NCBI GenBank assembly: GCA_030642425.1
Contig: DAOWNU010000074.1
Location: 1 to 8,051, forward strand
Origin: a bacterium
GTDB lineage: Bacteria > UBP14 > UBA6098
Direction of reading: 5' to 3'
DNA length: 8,051 bases
A program made the translations under genes and the position numbers. The notes under the pieces are model-generated. The model searched no databases. It saw nothing but the letters and a program-made list of their open reading frames with translations, and was not told the DNA's origin. Positions within the stretch are counted from its first letter, which is position 1; every line of letters begins with the position of its first letter. This document shows, piece after piece, positions 5,579 through 8,051 of this stretch.

Positions 5579-8051
5579 ACAAAGTTATATCTGGTTTTGT
5601 TCGCCACGATAATTGTTCTTTCGGGGGCAGTATTCGCCGACGGCAGGAACCCTATCGATGTCGGGTATATGCATCTGGCTTACCACGGCAAGGTCTATGC
5701 GCCGCTGGAGGATTCCCCGGAAAACTATCTCGATTACTCGGAAATCCACGATTACACATTCGAGGTTAGTTGTCATTTCGATACGGGCGGCGTCGATGTC
5801 GGTTTTGCAATCGACTCTTCCGGATCGATGGGCTCGACACTGGCCTCGGTAAGAGCTACTATCGCCGGCTTTGCCTCGGCATTAGATGCTTCTGGTTATG
5901 ATTATCGTTTTGGCGGCTGCCCATTTGCGGACAGCACGAACGGCATGTGGGATTTCAATTGCGCAACGCCGCATCCTGTTTATGAAATGACAGACGATAT
6001 CGATATGTTCAGGGACACTTTGGACGGCTGTGGCCCGGGCGGCGGCGCCGATACTCCAGAGGAGTATCTCGATGCGGTCGCGGCGCTCAGGCGTTTCTAC
6101 GATTGGCGGCTTCTGGCCATTCGGATTATCATAGGCTTTACCGACGCCGTGTTCTGCGAAGTTACGGATGTTTGTGCTGATTGCCATAGCAACGAGGTTG
6201 CCAGCGACATAACGACCGAGCTTCTCGACAATAACTTCATATTGTTCAATGTAACGAGAACAAGCCTTTATGCCAGCGGGTGTGTTCCGGCTGTGCCATA
6301 TCATATTAACTGGTATCAGAGTTCCGCAGCCGTTACCGGCGGTTCATGGTATGATCTCGTTACTTCTGATTGGACAGTTATTTTTGGTGAGGTAGTCGCA
6401 TTTATCAGGGACTATCAGAGCATCTCGGTGGCTATAATTAACACCGAAACCGACACGCTCTACGAAGTGTGGGGCGAGTTTATTGCCGGTCCCTGTTTCG
6501 AGCTTCTCGAATCTCCCGATACAACGGCCATCTTAGCTCCGGGCGATACTGCGATCTTTGTCTGGCGCTTCGAGCCGTTCGAGTCTGTGGGTTGTTCGCT
6601 GGATACCACCGCCGAATTCTGTTTCAACACTGTCTTCCACTCTTCGGACGGTTCCGGACTGCCAAATCCCAATCTTATTACGGGCGGATGTGTTTATTTC
6701 GGCGAGGATTGCGGCTGCAACGGCACGGTTGCCGAGATTGAATTCCCGCCGGAATACGCTATCACAAGCTGTTCGGGTCAATCCATCGAGTATTCGATGG
6801 ACTCCCGATGCGAGATCGAGCCTTCGAGCTTCTATTTTAAGATAAAGAGAAATCCCGGCGGCTCGTGGACGGCGTTCAACTGGTATGATTCCAATATATC
6901 TATCAACCCGGGGCTGGACGGATTTATGTGGTCGCCCACGGACACGCTTCTGCTGTTTAATCATGCCGACACGGTTAAGCACGAGCTTTATATTCTCGAG
7001 GACATCGCGGGTCTCGGTCTTAGCGACGGTCCGGTAATCGGCCATTTCATAGTCGATCTCGAACCGCCGGTCTATGATACGCCGTATCCCGCGGACGACG
7101 CGCTTATCGGCGGCCCACCGGCCTTCGTTCGACTTGGCGTGTGGGACGATCTTGCCGGTGTCGATCCGGATGTGTTCTGGATGTCGATAAATGACGACAC
7201 GATCTGGTCGAGCAATCCGAATCTCACTTTCGACGGCTCGACTATCGAGCTTGCAGTAACCGGCGCCATTATCGATCTTTTCCCCGCCGGGGATACATCG
7301 TTTATTTGCGTGGGCGCTCAGGACATGCCCGATCTTTGCGCTGCAAATACGAGCGATTATTGCTGGAGCTTCGTTATCGACTATTTGAGCTTCGATCTTC
7401 CCGAACGGGTCGTCTATCCGGGAGAGTCGGTCGATCTGCCGGTAATCGCCTATCAGGCCTATAGATTCTCGCCGGATAGCTTTATGATACAGGTTGCCTA
7501 CGATCCCACTATCCTCGTGATAACCGACGTTACGCATGTCGGCGCAGCTATCGGTCCGGCATGGCTGTTGGATTGGGACACCACCGGCGGCGTGGTCACG
7601 ATAAACGGACTCGGAACGACCGAGCTTGCACCCGATAACGACACGCTCGTTATGATCGTTGCGACTCCCCATGAAGACGCCCGCGGCGCGAGCTTTACAA
7701 CACTCGTTTATCCCGAAGATGGAATAGTATTGAACGGCGGCGCTATCGGTTATGAGATAATCGACAACGGCTGGGTTCTTGTCGAGTGGGAGCCGGAGGT
7801 CTGGACACACGATCTCGTCTTTAATTCCGATACGCGACCAATCGACAAAACGCTCACATTCGGCATGGTGCCCGGCGCATCCGATATGTTCGATCCGGGT
7901 ATCGATATATTCACGGTTCCGCCTCCCGCAAACCGCACAGAGGCCTTCTTCCCGCTGGACGATCCGGCGTATCCGCTTTATGAGCGTCTGGAAAGAGACC
8001 TTCGCAACACGGCTCCTATTCCGGTAACGTGGATTATCGTCACAGTCGGCG
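5576..8051 (+). CDS. Secreted multi-domain protein: vWA (integrin-beta-like), Ig-like and cohesin-like domains; 3' end beyond window
   Basis: Open from GTG at 5576 to the window edge, 825 codons without a stop, so the protein is C-terminally incomplete here. AAAGGGAGG ends 4 nt before the GTG, and a promoter lies 64 nt farther up. Residues 1-21 form a signal peptide (KLYLVLFATIIVLSGAVFA, cleavage probably after Ala21). About 72-278 is a von Willebrand A domain with MIDAS D80-SSGS-M85, then ADTPEE (158-163) and FTDA (188-191). About 282-376 is a beta-sandwich with LAPGDTAIFVW, and 380-495 and 495-602 look like two Ig-like units; the latter begins with PP and contains DDLAGVD, a common bacterial Ig pattern. 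About 605-737 resembles cohesin (VVYPGESVDLPV, then VAYDPTILVITDV). Residues 740-825 hold VPGASDMFDPGID and a proline-rich turn. Nineteen cysteines, all before residue 600, fit an exported disulfide-bonded protein. Likely a surface adhesion or scaffolding protein; ligand unknown. The downstream sorting signal is not visible. Confidence 0.9.
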   Translation, partial: MTKLYLVLFATIIVLSGAVFADGRNPIDVGYMHLAYHGKVYAPLEDSPENYLDYSEIHDYTFEVSCHFDTGGVDVGFAIDSSGSMGSTLASVRATIAGFASALDASGYDYRFGGCPFADSTNGMWDFNCATPHPVYEMTDDIDMFRDTLDGCGPGGGADTPEEYLDAVAALRRFYDWRLLAIRIIIGFTDAVFCEVTDVCADCHSNEVASDITTELLDNNFILFNVTRTSLYASGCVPAVPYHINWYQSSAAVTGGSWYDLVTSDWTVIFGEVVAFIRDYQSISVAIINTETDTLYEVWGEFIAGPCFELLESPDTTAILAPGDTAIFVWRFEPFESVGCSLDTTAEFCFNTVFHSSDGSGLPNPNLITGGCVYFGEDCGCNGTVAEIEFPPEYAITSCSGQSIEYSMDSRCEIEPSSFYFKIKRNPGGSWTAFNWYDSNISINPGLDGFMWSPTDTLLLFNHADTVKHELYILEDIAGLGLSDGPVIGHFIVDLEPPVYDTPYPADDALIGGPPAFVRLGVWDDLAGVDPDVFWMSINDDTIWSSNPNLTFDGSTIELAVTGAIIDLFPAGDTSFICVGAQDMPDLCAANTSDYCWSFVIDYLSFDLPERVVYPGESVDLPVIAYQAYRFSPDSFMIQVAYDPTILVITDVTHVGAAIGPAWLLDWDTTGGVVTINGLGTTELAPDNDTLVMIVATPHEDARGASFTTLVYPEDGIVLNGGAIGYEIIDNGWVLVEWEPEVWTHDLVFNSDTRPIDKTLTFGMVPGASDMFDPGIDIFTVPPPANRTEAFFPLDDPAYPLYERLERDLRNTAPIPVTWIIVTVG

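Noticed and set aside
5882..6304. 140-codon minus-strand frame
   Set aside because: Antisense to the vWA domain; no motif, no start signals.
6533..7810. 425-codon reading frame on the minus strand
   Set aside because: It lies wholly antisense to the secreted protein gene, has no recognisable domain, no ribosome site and an Arg/Ile-rich composition typical of the shadow of a GAT/GAC/TCG-rich sense frame. The sense frame has signal peptide, vWA motifs and expression signals.

Overview
The window holds three complete minus-strand genes and one very long plus-strand gene that runs off the right edge. They are separated by intergenic spacers unusually rich in short palindromic and tandem repeats. 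Codon choice and composition look homogeneous, with no sign of recent transfer. I infer a bacterium with an exported, disulfide-bearing proteome. The repeat-laden spacers and the multi-domain secreted protein (signal peptide, von Willebrand A, Ig-like and cohesin-like domains) recall uncultured FCB-type candidate phyla (Cloacimonetes, Zixibacteria, WOR-3/TA06-like). That placement is an impression from memory, not a search result.

Layout from left to right. 1-282: repeats only, including a bipartite palindromic element, a GGATTCCGGC-type hairpin, 14-bp tandem repeats and a 7-bp tandem repeat touching the next stop codon. 283-1557 (-): membrane sensor histidine kinase of the NtrB/ZraS-like (HPK4) kind. 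1558-1890: a second copy of the same composite spacer repeat. 1891-3513 (-): Na+/phosphate cotransporter-type protein with a C-terminal PhoU-like domain, preceded by a promoter placed so that its mRNA should be leaderless. 3514-3642: spacer with a C(UUCG)G hairpin terminator for the next gene. 3643-4857 (-): acetate kinase with its own promoter and Shine-Dalgarno. 4858-5575: divergent spacer carrying the acetate kinase promoter, four or more palindromic repeats and the promoter of the plus-strand gene. 5576-8051 (+): secreted multi-domain protein with a GTG start, at least 825 residues, no stop inside the window.

The three minus-strand genes are not an obvious single operon: each gap is 129 nt or more, there is a terminator after ackA, and the transporter has its own promoter. 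Functionally they form a loose set. Acetate kinase makes ATP (or acetyl phosphate) at the phosphate-transfer end of fermentation, the transporter handles phosphate, and the kinase senses an unknown envelope signal. The partners phosphotransacetylase and a response regulator are not in the window.

The most interesting item is the long exported protein. It begins with GTG and is open to the window edge, so simple ATG-to-stop calling misses it. Its vWA domain carries the three metal-site segments in the form seen in integrin beta subunits, and it is followed by Ig-like sandwiches, a cohesin-like domain and a C-terminal module with a GASDMFDPGID motif.
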